Source: an uncultured Lachnospiraceae bacterium
GTDB lineage: Bacteria > Bacillota > Clostridia > Lachnospirales > Lachnospiraceae
Direction: 5' to 3'
Assembly (NCBI GenBank): GCA_934432885.1
Contig: CAKRYY010000022.1
Coordinates: 1-49,844 of the forward strand
Length of the DNA: 49,844 nucleotides
Shown here: positions 26,578 to 35,503 of the stretch, in pieces
Layout of the letters: each line of letters begins with the position of its first letter
Numbering within the stretch: the stretch's first letter is position 1
Position numbers and translations under genes: made by a program
The notes under the pieces: model-generated
Databases searched by the model: none
What the model was told of the DNA's origin: nothing
The model's input: only the letters and a program-made list of their open reading frames with translations

Positions 26578-27798
26578 ATGAAGAAAAAAACATTATCCGC
26601 TCTACTGGCACTGATGATGTGTGCATCGCTTGCAGGCTGCGCAACCACCGGCGCAGGCACCGCTTCCACTGCCACTTCTGACACGACAGCAGATACTGCT
26701 GCAGGAACGGAAAGCGCCGCACCCAGCGAAGCGCCTACTGGCGACACTATCAAAATCGGCGTATCCGCTCCGATTACCGGTGGTCTTGCCCTGTATGGAG
26801 AGTCTGCCACCAATTCCGTTAAGCTGGCAGTAGATGAAATCAATGCAGCTGGCGGTGTTCTTGGAAAACAGCTTGAAATCGCAGAAATCGTAGATGACAA
26901 GGCTGATTCCACAGAAGCGGTAAATGCTTACAACCGTCTGATGAGCGATGGGGTCGTTGCTATCATCGGCACATACACATCTTCCTGCTCTATTCCGATG
27001 GCAGAAAGAGCACAGGAGGAAGGCATGCTGCTTCTTTCTCCATGCGCAACCAATGCAAAGCTGACCCTGATTGGTTCTAATATTTTCCGTGCCTGCTTTA
27101 TCGACCCGGTACAGGGTCCGATGATGACACAGTTTGCAAAAGATGAGTTAGGTGCTAAGAAGGCTGCTGTTATCTACGCAAAGGATGATGATTACTCCAA
27201 TGGCTTACATGAATCCATCGTATCTTCCTGGGCTGATTATGGACTGGAAATGGTATATGAAGGAGAATCGACCACAAAGGATGTTGACTTCTCCGCTCAG
27301 GTATCACAGGTAGTTGCAAGCGGTGCAGATGTTCTCTTCTATCCGTGCATGCTTGACCAGGTACCAATTCTCGTACAGCAGGCAAGAGAGGCTGGCTTTG
27401 AAGGCGCAATCGTCGGCGGCGATGCCTGGGATTGTTCTGATACCAGCGGTAAGGAAAGCTATTTCAACAATACCTATTACACCAACCACTACGCACCGGA
27501 GGATCCTTCCGAAGCAGTACAGGCCTATGTTAAGAGCTATACCGATACTTATGGCACAGATACACTGACCTCTGCCGGTGCATGCTACTATGATTCTGTA
27601 AAAATGGTTGCGCAGGCAATCGAAGCATCCGGCACAGGTGCTACCGCAGATATTATCAAAGCAATGACAGGCATGACCTATGAAGGCGTTACAGGCTCCT
27701 TTACGCTGGACGAAAACGGCGACCCGAAAAAGCCGATTACCTTCGTAGAATTTAAGGATGGCGCTCCTGTATGGAGAGCAAACGTTATGCCTGAATAA
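26578..27798 (+). CDS. livJ: Branched-chain amino acid ABC transporter, binding lipoprotein
   Basis: This 406-residue lipoprotein has a signal with lipobox SLAGC (Cys21), a Thr/Ala/Ser-rich linker (to about residue 55) and a type I periplasmic-binding fold starting IKIGVSAPITGGLALYG, with DEINAAGG and the later GSFTLDENGDPKKP typical of LivJ/LivK. It delivers leucine, isoleucine or valine (possibly other amino acids) to the LivHM channel. AAAAAGGAGG is 5-6 bp before the ATG. It is the first gene of a complete livJHMGF operon, behind a leader with a terminator. Confidence 0.95.
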   Translation: MKKKTLSALLALMMCASLAGCATTGAGTASTATSDTTADTAAGTESAAPSEAPTGDTIKIGVSAPITGGLALYGESATNSVKLAVDEINAAGGVLGKQLEIAEIVDDKADSTEAVNAYNRLMSDGVVAIIGTYTSSCSIPMAERAQEEGMLLLSPCATNAKLTLIGSNIFRACFIDPVQGPMMTQFAKDELGAKKAAVIYAKDDDYSNGLHESIVSSWADYGLEMVYEGESTTKDVDFSAQVSQVVASGADVLFYPCMLDQVPILVQQAREAGFEGAIVGGDAWDCSDTSGKESYFNNTYYTNHYAPEDPSEAVQAYVKSYTDTYGTDTLTSAGACYYDSVKMVAQAIEASGTGATADIIKAMTGMTYEGVTGSFTLDENGDPKKPITFVEFKDGAPVWRANVMPE

Positions 27799-27834
27799 AG
27801 CAGCTAAATTTACATAAGAAGGAAGGTGTCCTTT

Positions 27835-28722
27835 ATGTCATTATTTATTCAGAGCATAATCAACGGTCTGAATCAGGGTTCTGTTTACGCGCTGGTAGCG
27901 CTTGGATACACAATGGTATACGGTATCATCCGTATGATTAACTTCGCACACAGCGATTTCATCATGGTCGGCAGCTATACGCTCTTTTATACGATTCCGC
28001 TGATGGTAAATGCCGGTATGCCGGCGTGGCTCTCCGTCATCGTAGCCGTACTGGTCTGTGTCTTTGTCGGCGTGGCAGTTGAAGCAATCGCTTATAAGCC
28101 GGTGCGCGGCGCAGGATCCATGTCCGCCCTCATCACGGCGCTTGCCATGAGCCTGTTCCTTGAAAATCTTGCGCTTGTACTATTCGGTGCAAACCCAAAG
28201 GCAGTACCCGAAATCTTTTCTCTGCCTACCCTGAAGGTACTCGGCGTGAGTCTGCCGGTAAAATACCTTGTAACGCTCTCCATTGGACTTTTGATGATGC
28301 TGGCGCTCCATATTTTTGTCAAAAAGACAACGCTCGGAAAAGCGATGCGCGCCGTTCCTGAGGACAAGGAGGCCTCCACTCTTGTTGGAATCAATGTAAA
28401 CAAAATCATTACTACCACTTTTGCCATCGGCTCCGGTCTGGCGGCAGTGGCAGCACTTATGTATTGTTCCACTTATCCAAGATGTACGACTGATATGGGC
28501 ACCATGCTTGGTATCAAAGCGTTTATCGCAGCCGTACTGGGCGGCATCGGGAGTATTCCCGGTGCCATGCTCGGCGGCATCGTCGTAGGTCTGCTGGAAA
28601 TTCTGATTAAGGTGTATCTGGCTCCCGGCTGGTACGAAGCAATCACTTACAGTATCCTTATCGTCGTCCTGCTCGTAAAGCCCGCCGGTATTCTGGGCAA
28701 AAACGTTGGCGAGAAAGTGTAG
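27835..28722 (+). CDS. livH: Branched-chain amino acid ABC transporter, permease LivH
   Basis: The 295-residue integral membrane protein has LivH signatures: INGLNQGSVYALVALGYTMVYG at the start, IINFAH-like motif MINFAHSDFIMVG, and the cytoplasmic coupling loop GKAMRAVPEDKEASTLVGIN. It forms half of the membrane channel. The ATG at 27835 is preferred over the upstream GTG (27826), because AAGGAAGG lies 8 bp before it. It follows livJ by 36 bp. Confidence 0.94.
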   Translation: MSLFIQSIINGLNQGSVYALVALGYTMVYGIIRMINFAHSDFIMVGSYTLFYTIPLMVNAGMPAWLSVIVAVLVCVFVGVAVEAIAYKPVRGAGSMSALITALAMSLFLENLALVLFGANPKAVPEIFSLPTLKVLGVSLPVKYLVTLSIGLLMMLALHIFVKKTTLGKAMRAVPEDKEASTLVGINVNKIITTTFAIGSGLAAVAALMYCSTYPRCTTDMGTMLGIKAFIAAVLGGIGSIPGAMLGGIVVGLLEILIKVYLAPGWYEAITYSILIVVLLVKPAGILGKNVGEKV

Positions 28723-28732
28723 GTGAGAGATT

Positions 28733-29740
28733 ATGTCAGGTACTATGAAGAAATCATATTTTATCAATCTGGTTGGCGTTTTGCTGCTCTTCCTTATTAT
28801 AATGGGAATTTTTGACAGCGGTATTCTGGGCGCAAAGACAAATTACATTATGGGTATCGCGGTTATTGCAATGATGACGATTATCATTGTATGCTCCCTG
28901 AATCTTCTGACTGGTTACATGGGTGAGTTTTCTCTTGGGCATGCAGGCTTTATGTCCATCGGCGCTTATGCTTCCGCAGTTGTCACGATTGCCATGATAA
29001 ATGCGGGCATTACGCTTCCGACAGTTGTCTATTTTCTGATAGCAATCCTTGTAGGCGGCATCGCTTCCGGCATCATGGGCTTTGTCGTCGGGATTCCGGC
29101 GCTGCGGCTGCGCGGTGATTATCTTGCGATTGTCACAGTTGCCTTTGCCGAAATCGTCCGTGTTGCCTTTACCAACTTTCAGATTACCGGAGGCGGCAAG
29201 ACCTTAAGCGGAATTCCAAAAATTTCTGATTATCATTATATCTATGTTGTTATGGTAATCTGCGTTACATTGATGTACATGTATGTCCGCTCCCGCTTCG
29301 GCAGGGCAGTCATTGCAATCCGGGAGGATTACATTGCGGCAGCCGCATCCGGCATCAACGTTACCTATTATAAGGTTATGACCTTTGTCCTCTCTGCATT
29401 TTTTGCAGGCGTAGCGGGCGCAATCTATTCCCATTATATGACCGCAATCATACCGACCTACTTTAACTTCATGAAATCCTCGGAATTTCTGACAATGGTT
29501 ATCCTCGGCGGTACTGGTTCCCTGACAGGCTCCATCATCGGTGCAGCTGTTCTTGCAGCCCTTCCTGAAATCCTGCGTGATTTTCAGATTTACCGTATGC
29601 TGATGTACTCTGTCGTTTTAGTCATTATCATGATTTTCAAGCCCTCAGGAATTTTCGGCACCTACGAATTTTCTTTAACGAGAGCGCTTACAAAGCCATT
29701 CCATAAAAAGGCAAAGAAGGGAGGCGCGGCAAATGAGTAG
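28733..29740 (+). CDS. livM: Branched-chain amino acid ABC transporter, permease LivM
   Basis: The 335-residue membrane protein has LivM features: LLTGYMGEFSLGHAGFMSIGAY, the GIPALRLRGDYLAIVTVAF segment and the coupling loop GRAVIAIREDYIAAAASGIN. It pairs with LivH. The ribosome site is AGGTGAGAG. Its last codons overlap livG by 8 bp, implying coupled translation. Confidence 0.94.
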   Translation: MSGTMKKSYFINLVGVLLLFLIIMGIFDSGILGAKTNYIMGIAVIAMMTIIIVCSLNLLTGYMGEFSLGHAGFMSIGAYASAVVTIAMINAGITLPTVVYFLIAILVGGIASGIMGFVVGIPALRLRGDYLAIVTVAFAEIVRVAFTNFQITGGGKTLSGIPKISDYHYIYVVMVICVTLMYMYVRSRFGRAVIAIREDYIAAAASGINVTYYKVMTFVLSAFFAGVAGAIYSHYMTAIIPTYFNFMKSSEFLTMVILGGTGSLTGSIIGAAVLAALPEILRDFQIYRMLMYSVVLVIIMIFKPSGIFGTYEFSLTRALTKPFHKKAKKGGAANE

Positions 29741-30503
29741 AGAAACACCCGTACTGGAAGCAAAAGGACTTGGTATTCAGTTTGGCGGTCTGAAGGCTGT
29801 CAACGATTTTACAATTTCAATGGGAAGCAGCGAGCTGGTCGGCCTGATTGGACCAAACGGCGCAGGCAAGACAACTGTTTTCAATCTTTTAACCGGTGTT
29901 TACCAGCCTACCGAAGGCACTTATTTCCTGAATGGCGAGAAAATGAATGGCAAAGCGTCACATCAGGTCGTTGCCGCTGGAATCGCCCGCACCTTTCAGA
30001 ATATCCGCCTGTTTAAAAAGATGACGGTTTTAGAGAACGTTAAGATAGCCTTCAATAAAAATATGAAATACAATCTTTTCGCCGCTTTTCTCCGTACTCC
30101 ATCCTATTGGAAGGAGGAAGCTGAGATTGATGCAAAGGCAAGGGAGCTGCTCTCTCTTTTCCATCTGGAGGAGCTTGCAGACGAAAAAGCAGAAAATCTT
30201 CCTTATGGTAAGCAGCGAAAGCTTGAAATCGCACGCGCGCTTGCAACCGATATGAAGTTACTTCTGCTTGACGAACCGGCTGCCGGCATGAACCCAACAG
30301 AAACTGCGGAACTTTTGGAATCCATCAATCTGATTCGGGAAAAATTCAAGATTTCCATTCTTTTGATCGAGCATGACATGAGCCTTGTCATGAATGTATG
30401 CGAACGGATTATTGTATTAAATTACGGTGAAATCCTTACCGCCGGAACGCCGGAAGAGATTGTCCGAAATCCAAAGGTTATTTCTGCTTATCTGGGCGAT
30501 TAG
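29733..30503 (+). CDS. livG: Branched-chain amino acid ABC transporter, ATPase LivG
   Basis: The 256-residue ATPase has Walker A GPNGAGKTT, the LivG-type region ARTFQNIRLFKKMTVLENV, a somewhat degenerate signature LPYGKQRKLEIARAL (typical of LivG), Walker B LLLLDEPAAGMN and the switch His in LLIEHDM. It works with LivF as a heterodimer on the cytosolic side of LivHM. Confidence 0.95.
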   Translation: MSRETPVLEAKGLGIQFGGLKAVNDFTISMGSSELVGLIGPNGAGKTTVFNLLTGVYQPTEGTYFLNGEKMNGKASHQVVAAGIARTFQNIRLFKKMTVLENVKIAFNKNMKYNLFAAFLRTPSYWKEEAEIDAKARELLSLFHLEELADEKAENLPYGKQRKLEIARALATDMKLLLLDEPAAGMNPTETAELLESINLIREKFKISILLIEHDMSLVMNVCERIIVLNYGEILTAGTPEEIVRNPKVISAYLGD

Positions 30504-30514
30504 GAGGTGCTGCT

Positions 30515-31231
30515 ATGAGTTGTTTACTGGAAGTAAAAGATTTGAATGTACATTATGGCGCAATTCACGCCATCCATGACGTTTCCCTGAATGTGGAGGA
30601 GGGAGAGATCGTTACGTTAATCGGCGCTAACGGCGCAGGCAAAACGACAATCCTGCATACCATCTCCGGTCTCCACAAGGCAACCTCCGGGAGTGTCACG
30701 ATGGAGGGCAATAATCTCTTAAAAACAGAGCCCAGCAAAATCATTACGCTTGGCATGGCGCATGTACCGGAAGGCAGACATGTCTTTTCGCAGATGAGTG
30801 TAGAAGAAAATCTGGAAATGGGCGCCTTCATTTTTTCAAAGGATAAATCCGGAATCGAGGCTTCTATCAAGGATGTATATGAGCGGTTCCCACGTCTGCG
30901 GGAACGCCGCAGGCAGCTTGCCGGCACCTTATCCGGCGGCGAACAGCAGATGCTGGCAGTCGGCAGAGCGCTGATGTCACATCCCAAAATCCTTTTAATG
31001 GATGAGCCTTCTATGGGACTTTCTCCCCTTCTGGTCAAGGAAATCTTCAAAATCATCGAAGAAGTCCATAAGCAGGGAATTACGATTCTTCTGGTGGAGC
31101 AAAATGCAAAAATGGCGCTCTCCATCGCAGATAAAGCCTATGTACTGGAAACCGGACGCATCAAAATGAGCGGCGATGCAAAGGAGCTGCTCAATAACGA
31201 CGATGTCCGCAAGGCATATCTGGGCGTGTAA
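30515..31231 (+). CDS. livF: Branched-chain amino acid ABC transporter, ATPase LivF
   Basis: The 238-residue ATPase has Walker A GANGAGKTT, signature LSGGEQQMLAVGRAL, Walker B LLMDEPSMGL and the LivF-type tail YVLETGRIKMSG. Usual length for LivF. It ends the liv operon, with a terminator a few bases after the stop. Confidence 0.95.
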   Translation: MSCLLEVKDLNVHYGAIHAIHDVSLNVEEGEIVTLIGANGAGKTTILHTISGLHKATSGSVTMEGNNLLKTEPSKIITLGMAHVPEGRHVFSQMSVEENLEMGAFIFSKDKSGIEASIKDVYERFPRLRERRRQLAGTLSGGEQQMLAVGRALMSHPKILLMDEPSMGLSPLLVKEIFKIIEEVHKQGITILLVEQNAKMALSIADKAYVLETGRIKMSGDAKELLNNDDVRKAYLGV

Positions 31232-31235
31232 AGCT

Positions 31236-31266
31236 ATAGGAGCAGCTCTTAAAGAGCCGCTCCTAT
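31236..31266. terminator. Bidirectional terminator after livF
   Basis: Arms ATAGGAGC-a-GCTCTT (31236-31250) and AAGAGC-c-GCTCCTAT (31252-31266) pair with one mismatch. The stop codon of the opposing gene lies in the loop. Only TTTC follows on the plus strand, so efficiency may be moderate. Confidence 0.7.
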
Positions 31267-31791
31267 TTCATCATCCATATTCATATCACATTCCATATCG
31301 TCAACTGTTTCTTCAACGGATTTTTGCTCTGTCACATTTTCCTTTTCTTCATCCTTCCACAGCGACTTATGCTTTTTATGTTTCCTTGCAAGGCTTATAA
31401 CAGCCATGTTCTTTGCCGTCATATAGAGCTTTGCATTATATTCCAGCAGCTTTTTTTCATCCTTTGCCGGTACCTTGTCACCTCTTGCAATCCGGCGCGC
31501 GATCTCCAAGCACTTCGCCATATCACTCGCGCTTTTGGATGCCGTCTTTTTCTGCCGCTTTGCGCTTTCCATCGTACGCAGCATATCCCGGTATGCGTTA
31601 AAGTCTGACATAAAATCCGACGCCTTCTGATACTGCTTTTCTACCGAGGATAATTCCAGAACAACGCCTTCGTTTTCCTGCTGCCTGCCTGCGCTCTCAT
31701 TTTCCTTATGCTGCCTCTGTAATTCCGCCCTTCTTGCCGACAGCTCCTGTAAACGGGCAGAATACGCCTTCTGTGCTTCCCCAATTTTCAT
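31249..31791 (-). CDS. Unknown helical, charge-rich protein
   Basis: The 180-residue protein is strongly helical and charged. Residues 1-75 look like a coiled coil (QKAYSARLQELSARRAELQ). A basic central part follows (AKRQKKTASKSASDMAKCLE, ARKHKKHKS), and the tail is acidic (DDMECDMNMDDEIGAAL). No signal or membrane segment is visible. GGAGG stands 8 bp before the ATG. The family is not recognised. It is separated from the sporulation gene upstream by the 109-bp repeats and probably transcribed separately. Confidence 0.7.
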   Translation of the reverse strand: MKIGEAQKAYSARLQELSARRAELQRQHKENESAGRQQENEGVVLELSSVEKQYQKASDFMSDFNAYRDMLRTMESAKRQKKTASKSASDMAKCLEIARRIARGDKVPAKDEKKLLEYNAKLYMTAKNMAVISLARKHKKHKSLWKDEEKENVTEQKSVEETVDDMECDMNMDDEIGAAL

Positions 31792-31842
31792 TCGCTACAC
31801 CTCCATGCGTACCTTACGAAATCCGTTTCTCATTTTACTCAA

Positions 31843-32154
31843 GAATCCGCGCTTTCGCGCTCCCTGCCTGCTCCGCAGGCGATTCTCTCGTTACTAAACG
31901 CAGAAAAACAAATGTCTGCTCCGCAGCCGCTTGTTCTCTCATCTTACTCGTGAATCCGCGCTTTCGCGCTCCCTGCCTGCTTCGCAGGCGATTCTCTCGT
32001 TACTAAACGCAGAAAAACAAATGTCTGCTTCGCAGCCGCTTGTTTCTTCATCTTACTCGTGAATCCGCGCTTTCGCGCTCCCTGCCTGCTTCGCAGGCGA
32101 TTCTCTCGTTACTAAACGCAGAAAAACAAATGTCTGCTTCGCAGCCGCTTGTTT
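31843..32154. repeat. Three tandem 109-bp hairpin-rich repeats
   Basis: Units start at 31843, 31952 and 32061 with GAATCCGCGCTTTCGCGCTC. Units 2 and 3 are identical up to 32154; unit 1 differs mainly by C/T changes, including TCC for TTC in two hairpin loops. Each unit contains three small hairpins: GCGC-TTTC-GCGC, GCCTGC-TTC-GCAGGC and CTGC-TTC-GCAG, the last flanked by AACAA/TTGTT. On the minus strand the last hairpin is followed by TTTGTTTTTC, like a terminator. The region 31792-31842 and 32155-32212 shows no other feature. Confidence 0.9.
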
Positions 32155-32212
32155 TTCTGCTATATTTAGTACATCGGCAATTTGGGAAATTTTATTATAC
32201 ACGCTTTTATTT

Positions 32213-33751
32213 TTAGCGTACAATCAGGATTTTTTCACCCTCTTTTAAGGTATCGCTGCTTAAGTGGTTGAGCTCGCGCAGTCTTTGCAGCGGCACGTAA
32301 TATTTCTTTCCAAGTCCCCACAGTTCTTCGTTTGCTCTGGCGATATGTACGACAATTCCCGGCATTGCCTTTCTGTCCGCCGCATCGCCCTCAGAAGCAG
32401 TCACCTCTTTGATCACTTCCTCCTGACTGCTGCAGATTGCCGTCAATGCAAAGGAAAGCACTGCCTTCACATCCAGTTCATCCGCCGCAAGTCTGGTCAC
32501 AGCAAGCTGCTCTAAGGCTGCTGTAAGCCGATGGCAGCACGCCTGCGTAACATTTGCCGCCTCCAGCTCATAGGAAAAGGGAAGCTCCGTCGAAAAGGAA
32601 AACAGTCGTTCCTCCTCGCCCTGATACAGGACCGCAAGGAACAATGTTCCCACGATAATGGCTGCATTTTCTGTATATTGTGTTTCTTCTACTCTTACAG
32701 TACCGTCCGCATGGCAGATTTCAACAATTCCTTCCTCTCCTGCGGGAAGCTTTACCTGCTCGGCAAGCTTTGTTTTGCCAAATGCGCGAATCAGTTCCCG
32801 GTTAAAGCTGCCCTGTCCCCGAATCACCTGTACATCGTTTTCAATGCCGTAAACATCCGTCAGCGTTTCTATCTGTTCCTGCTCATAGAGCTTCATATCC
32901 AAATCGAAGGCAAGCTCAAGAGAAGCCACTCTGTCCTCGCCATCAAAGTCAGCCCTGACTTCTATCTCATTATGGCTGACCTGACAGGAGATTTCCGGTA
33001 TCATCCCCTCTCTGCAGCCCTGACATTCCAGCATTTCCTGAAAGGGAATTACCTTTTCAAAGCAGTGAAGGCTTTTTTCATCTTCCTCTCCTTCATATAA
33101 AAGGAAAACTCTCAGTTCGCCCTGCATACGGATTTCCCCGTCCATCGCTTCAAAGGTAATTCCGGCAGGCTCTGCGTCCTCCCATAAAATTTCAAAGATA
33201 TTGGGAAAGCTCTGCGGCATTTCCATTTCCTGCTTAAGCCGCACAATATCCTTTTTTACAATGGCTACCTCCGTCAGTGACAGCACCGATTTTTTGGTTT
33301 CCACTGCGCCCTCATGATACAGCTCCGTCGCCAGCTCTTCTTCATATAATTCGGGAGCACACAGTGATAATGACAGCAGCGCGTGCAGGCTTAATTTTCT
33401 GGAGTTAATCATTTCTATCTTAAGATCCTCCAGCTCGGTCTGTATCTCCACCGTATCTCCGTTTCCGATTCCTTCCATATATATCTGTTCGTCAAATGGA
33501 ATTTCCCCATCCATCCGGCTCACATAACCATCCTCTGTCATATAAAGTATGGAAAACTGCAGCCTGCCCTTTACAGTCACATGGTCCTCTGAGGTTTTCC
33601 ATTCATCAATTTCCACCCTGCCTCGCTTAAAAAGAATCCGCTCCATATCCGGTTTCTGGTCCGGCACGTTACGGTCATCCTCCAAAGTTATCTGCGAAGA
33701 AGCTCTGCACTTTATACGATCCAAATGTATATTTTTCTTAACCAGCTCCAT
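32213..33751 (-). CDS. sipL: SipL-like spore coat morphogenesis protein (DUF3794 + LysM)
   Basis: The 512-residue protein has three DUF3794 (SPOCS) units, each with a PDQKPDMERIL- or KDIVRLKQEMEMPQ-like phrase and beta-rich segments such as VTVKGRLQFSILYMTEDGY, and ends in a LysM domain (about 465-512: VVHIARANEELWGLGKKYYV, ILIVR). In Clostridioides difficile SipL binds SpoIVA and is needed to wrap the coat around the forespore; this architecture and length match. GGAGG lies 8-9 bp before the ATG but is buried in the terminator stem upstream. A sigma-E-like promoter lies in that hairpin's loop. The symbol is assigned by architecture. Confidence 0.82.
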   Translation of the reverse strand: MELVKKNIHLDRIKCRASSQITLEDDRNVPDQKPDMERILFKRGRVEIDEWKTSEDHVTVKGRLQFSILYMTEDGYVSRMDGEIPFDEQIYMEGIGNGDTVEIQTELEDLKIEMINSRKLSLHALLSLSLCAPELYEEELATELYHEGAVETKKSVLSLTEVAIVKKDIVRLKQEMEMPQSFPNIFEILWEDAEPAGITFEAMDGEIRMQGELRVFLLYEGEEDEKSLHCFEKVIPFQEMLECQGCREGMIPEISCQVSHNEIEVRADFDGEDRVASLELAFDLDMKLYEQEQIETLTDVYGIENDVQVIRGQGSFNRELIRAFGKTKLAEQVKLPAGEEGIVEICHADGTVRVEETQYTENAAIIVGTLFLAVLYQGEEERLFSFSTELPFSYELEAANVTQACCHRLTAALEQLAVTRLAADELDVKAVLSFALTAICSSQEEVIKEVTASEGDAADRKAMPGIVVHIARANEELWGLGKKYYVPLQRLRELNHLSSDTLKEGEKILIVR

Positions 33752-33801
33752 AAAAAAATACCTCCATGCGTCTCCTACACTAAAGTATGACGCACAGAGG
33801 T
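33752..33801 (-). terminator. Terminator between pyrD and sipL that contains the sipL ribosome site
   Basis: Arms ACCTCTGTGCGTC (minus strand, 33789-33801) and GACGCATGGAGGT (33760-33772) form a 13-bp stem with two G-U pairs; a 16-base loop separates them. ATTTTTTT follows at once. The GGAGG of sipL lies in the 3' arm and the ATG at 33751 directly abuts the T-run. Confidence 0.85.
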
Positions 33802-33808
33802 CGTTTAT
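33781..33808 (-). promoter_or_regulatory. Sigma-E-like promoter of sipL
   Basis: On the minus strand ATA (33806-33808), 16-bp spacer, CATACTTTA (33781-33789). Transcription should start near 33775, just before the 3' arm of the terminator. Confidence 0.6.
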
Positions 33809-33811
33809 TCC

Positions 33812-34714
33812 TTATTTTACGCAGCCAATCAGTTCCTGAATATCTTCTATACCATAGCGCTGCATATAGCCCTCGATTCCTTCGATTACCTTTATCGTCG
33901 TGTATGGGTCCACGAAATTCATTGCCCCCACGCTGACTGCACTTGCGCCTGCCATCAGGAATTCTATTGCATCTTCTCCTGTAGCAATGCCACCCATACC
34001 AATAATCGGAATCTTAACCGTCTGCGCACACTGGTATACCATGCGTACCGCAATCGGCTTAATTGCCGGTCCAGACATACCGCCGGTCTTATTGGCAAGC
34101 ACAAATTTCCGCCGGTGAATGTCTATCTTCATACCGGTAATGGTATTGATTAAGGAGATGGCATCTGCACCGGCTGCTTCTGCCGCCTTCGCCATTTCTG
34201 TAATATCCGTTACATTGGGGCTGAGCTTCATGATAATAGGCTGCTGTGCCTTTTCCTTAATGCGGGAGGTAATCTCATAGAGGCAGTCTGCATTCTGTCC
34301 AAATGCAATCGCGCCCTCCTTTACATTGGGGCAGGATACATTGATTTCCAGCATTGCCACACTGGTATCTGCAAGCCGTTCTACCACTTCAAGATATTCC
34401 TCTATCGTTTTTCCGCAGACGTTCACTATGACATTTGTGTCATATTTCTCCAGAAAAGGAATATCCCTTTCCATAAAAACAGAGATGCCGGGATTCTGAA
34501 GCCCAATCGCATTCAGCATACCGCCATATACCTCCGCCACTCTCGGCGTAGGATTTCCCTGCCAGGGCGTTGCCGCAACTCCCTTTGTAACCACACCGCC
34601 AAGGCGGTTTAAGTCTACGAATTCGCTGTATTCCATTCCAGAGCCAAAGGTTCCGGACGCGGTCATTACCGGATTTTTAAAGGTAACACCCGCTATCGTC
34701 ACTGCTGTTTTCAT
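33812..34714 (-). CDS. pyrD: Dihydroorotate dehydrogenase B, catalytic subunit
   Basis: PyrDB oxidises dihydroorotate to orotate, passing electrons through PyrK to NAD+. The 300-residue TIM barrel has the class 1B active-site cysteine in INVSCPNVKEG, FMN-binding MKLSPNVTDI, and the C-terminal phosphate site GMGGIATGEDAIEFLMAGA. The start ATG overlaps the pyrK stop by one base (TGATG), so the two subunits are translationally coupled, suiting their complex. Confidence 0.96.
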   Translation of the reverse strand: MKTAVTIAGVTFKNPVMTASGTFGSGMEYSEFVDLNRLGGVVTKGVAATPWQGNPTPRVAEVYGGMLNAIGLQNPGISVFMERDIPFLEKYDTNVIVNVCGKTIEEYLEVVERLADTSVAMLEINVSCPNVKEGAIAFGQNADCLYEITSRIKEKAQQPIIMKLSPNVTDITEMAKAAEAAGADAISLINTITGMKIDIHRRKFVLANKTGGMSGPAIKPIAVRMVYQCAQTVKIPIIGMGGIATGEDAIEFLMAGASAVSVGAMNFVDPYTTIKVIEGIEGYMQRYGIEDIQELIGCVK

Positions 34715-35490
34715 CAGATGTCCACCTCCCCTACTTCAAATACTGGTCCATCAGTGCATATCCGCGCATTGTGAACCTGAGAGTGCGCATCCTTTTTTGT
34801 CGTTTTGCAGACACAGCCCAGACATGCGCCAACGCCACACGCCATTCTCTCCTCCAGAGAAATATATGCCGGAATCTGTTTTTCCTGCGCATAAGCCTTT
34901 AAAGCGCGGAGCATCGGCATTGGTCCACAGGCATAGATAACATCACCGCAAAGCTCCCTGCTTCGCAGCACATCCACTACATTTCCTTTTATGCCCACGC
35001 TGCCGTCCTCTGTCGCCGCGTAAAAGTCACCGTACTGTTCCAAGTCCTCCTTTAAAAAGAGGTTTGCATCACGATAGCCGCAGATAATGCTTTTTTCAGC
35101 AGAAAGCCGCTTTGCAAGCTCCAAAATCGGCGGTACGCCAATGCCGCCGCCAATCAACAAGGCCCTTTTCCCTTCTCCTGCCGCAAGCGGAAACCCATTT
35201 CCCAGCGTTCCCATTATCGAAATCCCATCGCCTTCCCGGTACGTCGAAAATTCTGCCGTTCCCTTTCCGGCAACGCGGTAGACAATCCGCAGTCTGCCTG
35301 CTTTACGGTCTGCTTCACAGATACTGATAGGCCTTGGTAAAAGCGTACTCTCCGCCTTTGGATATACCGCTATGAACTGTCCCGGCTTTGCCTGCTGCGC
35401 AAGCGTCGTTTCAATCCACATATCAAATATGCCCGGCGCAGGTGTTATCTGGGAAATTACAACTCCCTGTTCTTTTTTCTTCTGTGCCAT
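34714..35490 (-). CDS. pyrK: Dihydroorotate dehydrogenase B, electron transfer subunit
   Basis: PyrK carries FAD and a 2Fe-2S cluster. The 258-residue protein has an FAD domain (LLPRPISICEA), an NAD-binding region (LLIGGGIGVPPILELAKRL) and C-terminal cysteines MACGVGACLGCVC plus ARIC for the cluster. Length is typical. It lies between pyrC (13 bp upstream) and pyrD (1-bp overlap). Confidence 0.95.
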   Translation of the reverse strand: MAQKKKEQGVVISQITPAPGIFDMWIETTLAQQAKPGQFIAVYPKAESTLLPRPISICEADRKAGRLRIVYRVAGKGTAEFSTYREGDGISIMGTLGNGFPLAAGEGKRALLIGGGIGVPPILELAKRLSAEKSIICGYRDANLFLKEDLEQYGDFYAATEDGSVGIKGNVVDVLRSRELCGDVIYACGPMPMLRALKAYAQEKQIPAYISLEERMACGVGACLGCVCKTTKKDAHSQVHNARICTDGPVFEVGEVDI

Positions 35491-35503
35491 ACTGCTCTCC
35501 TCT

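Noticed and set aside
31843..32154. CRISPR array
   Set aside because: The repeat period is 109 bp with no unique spacers; the whole unit is repeated in direct tandem, and no cas gene is present.
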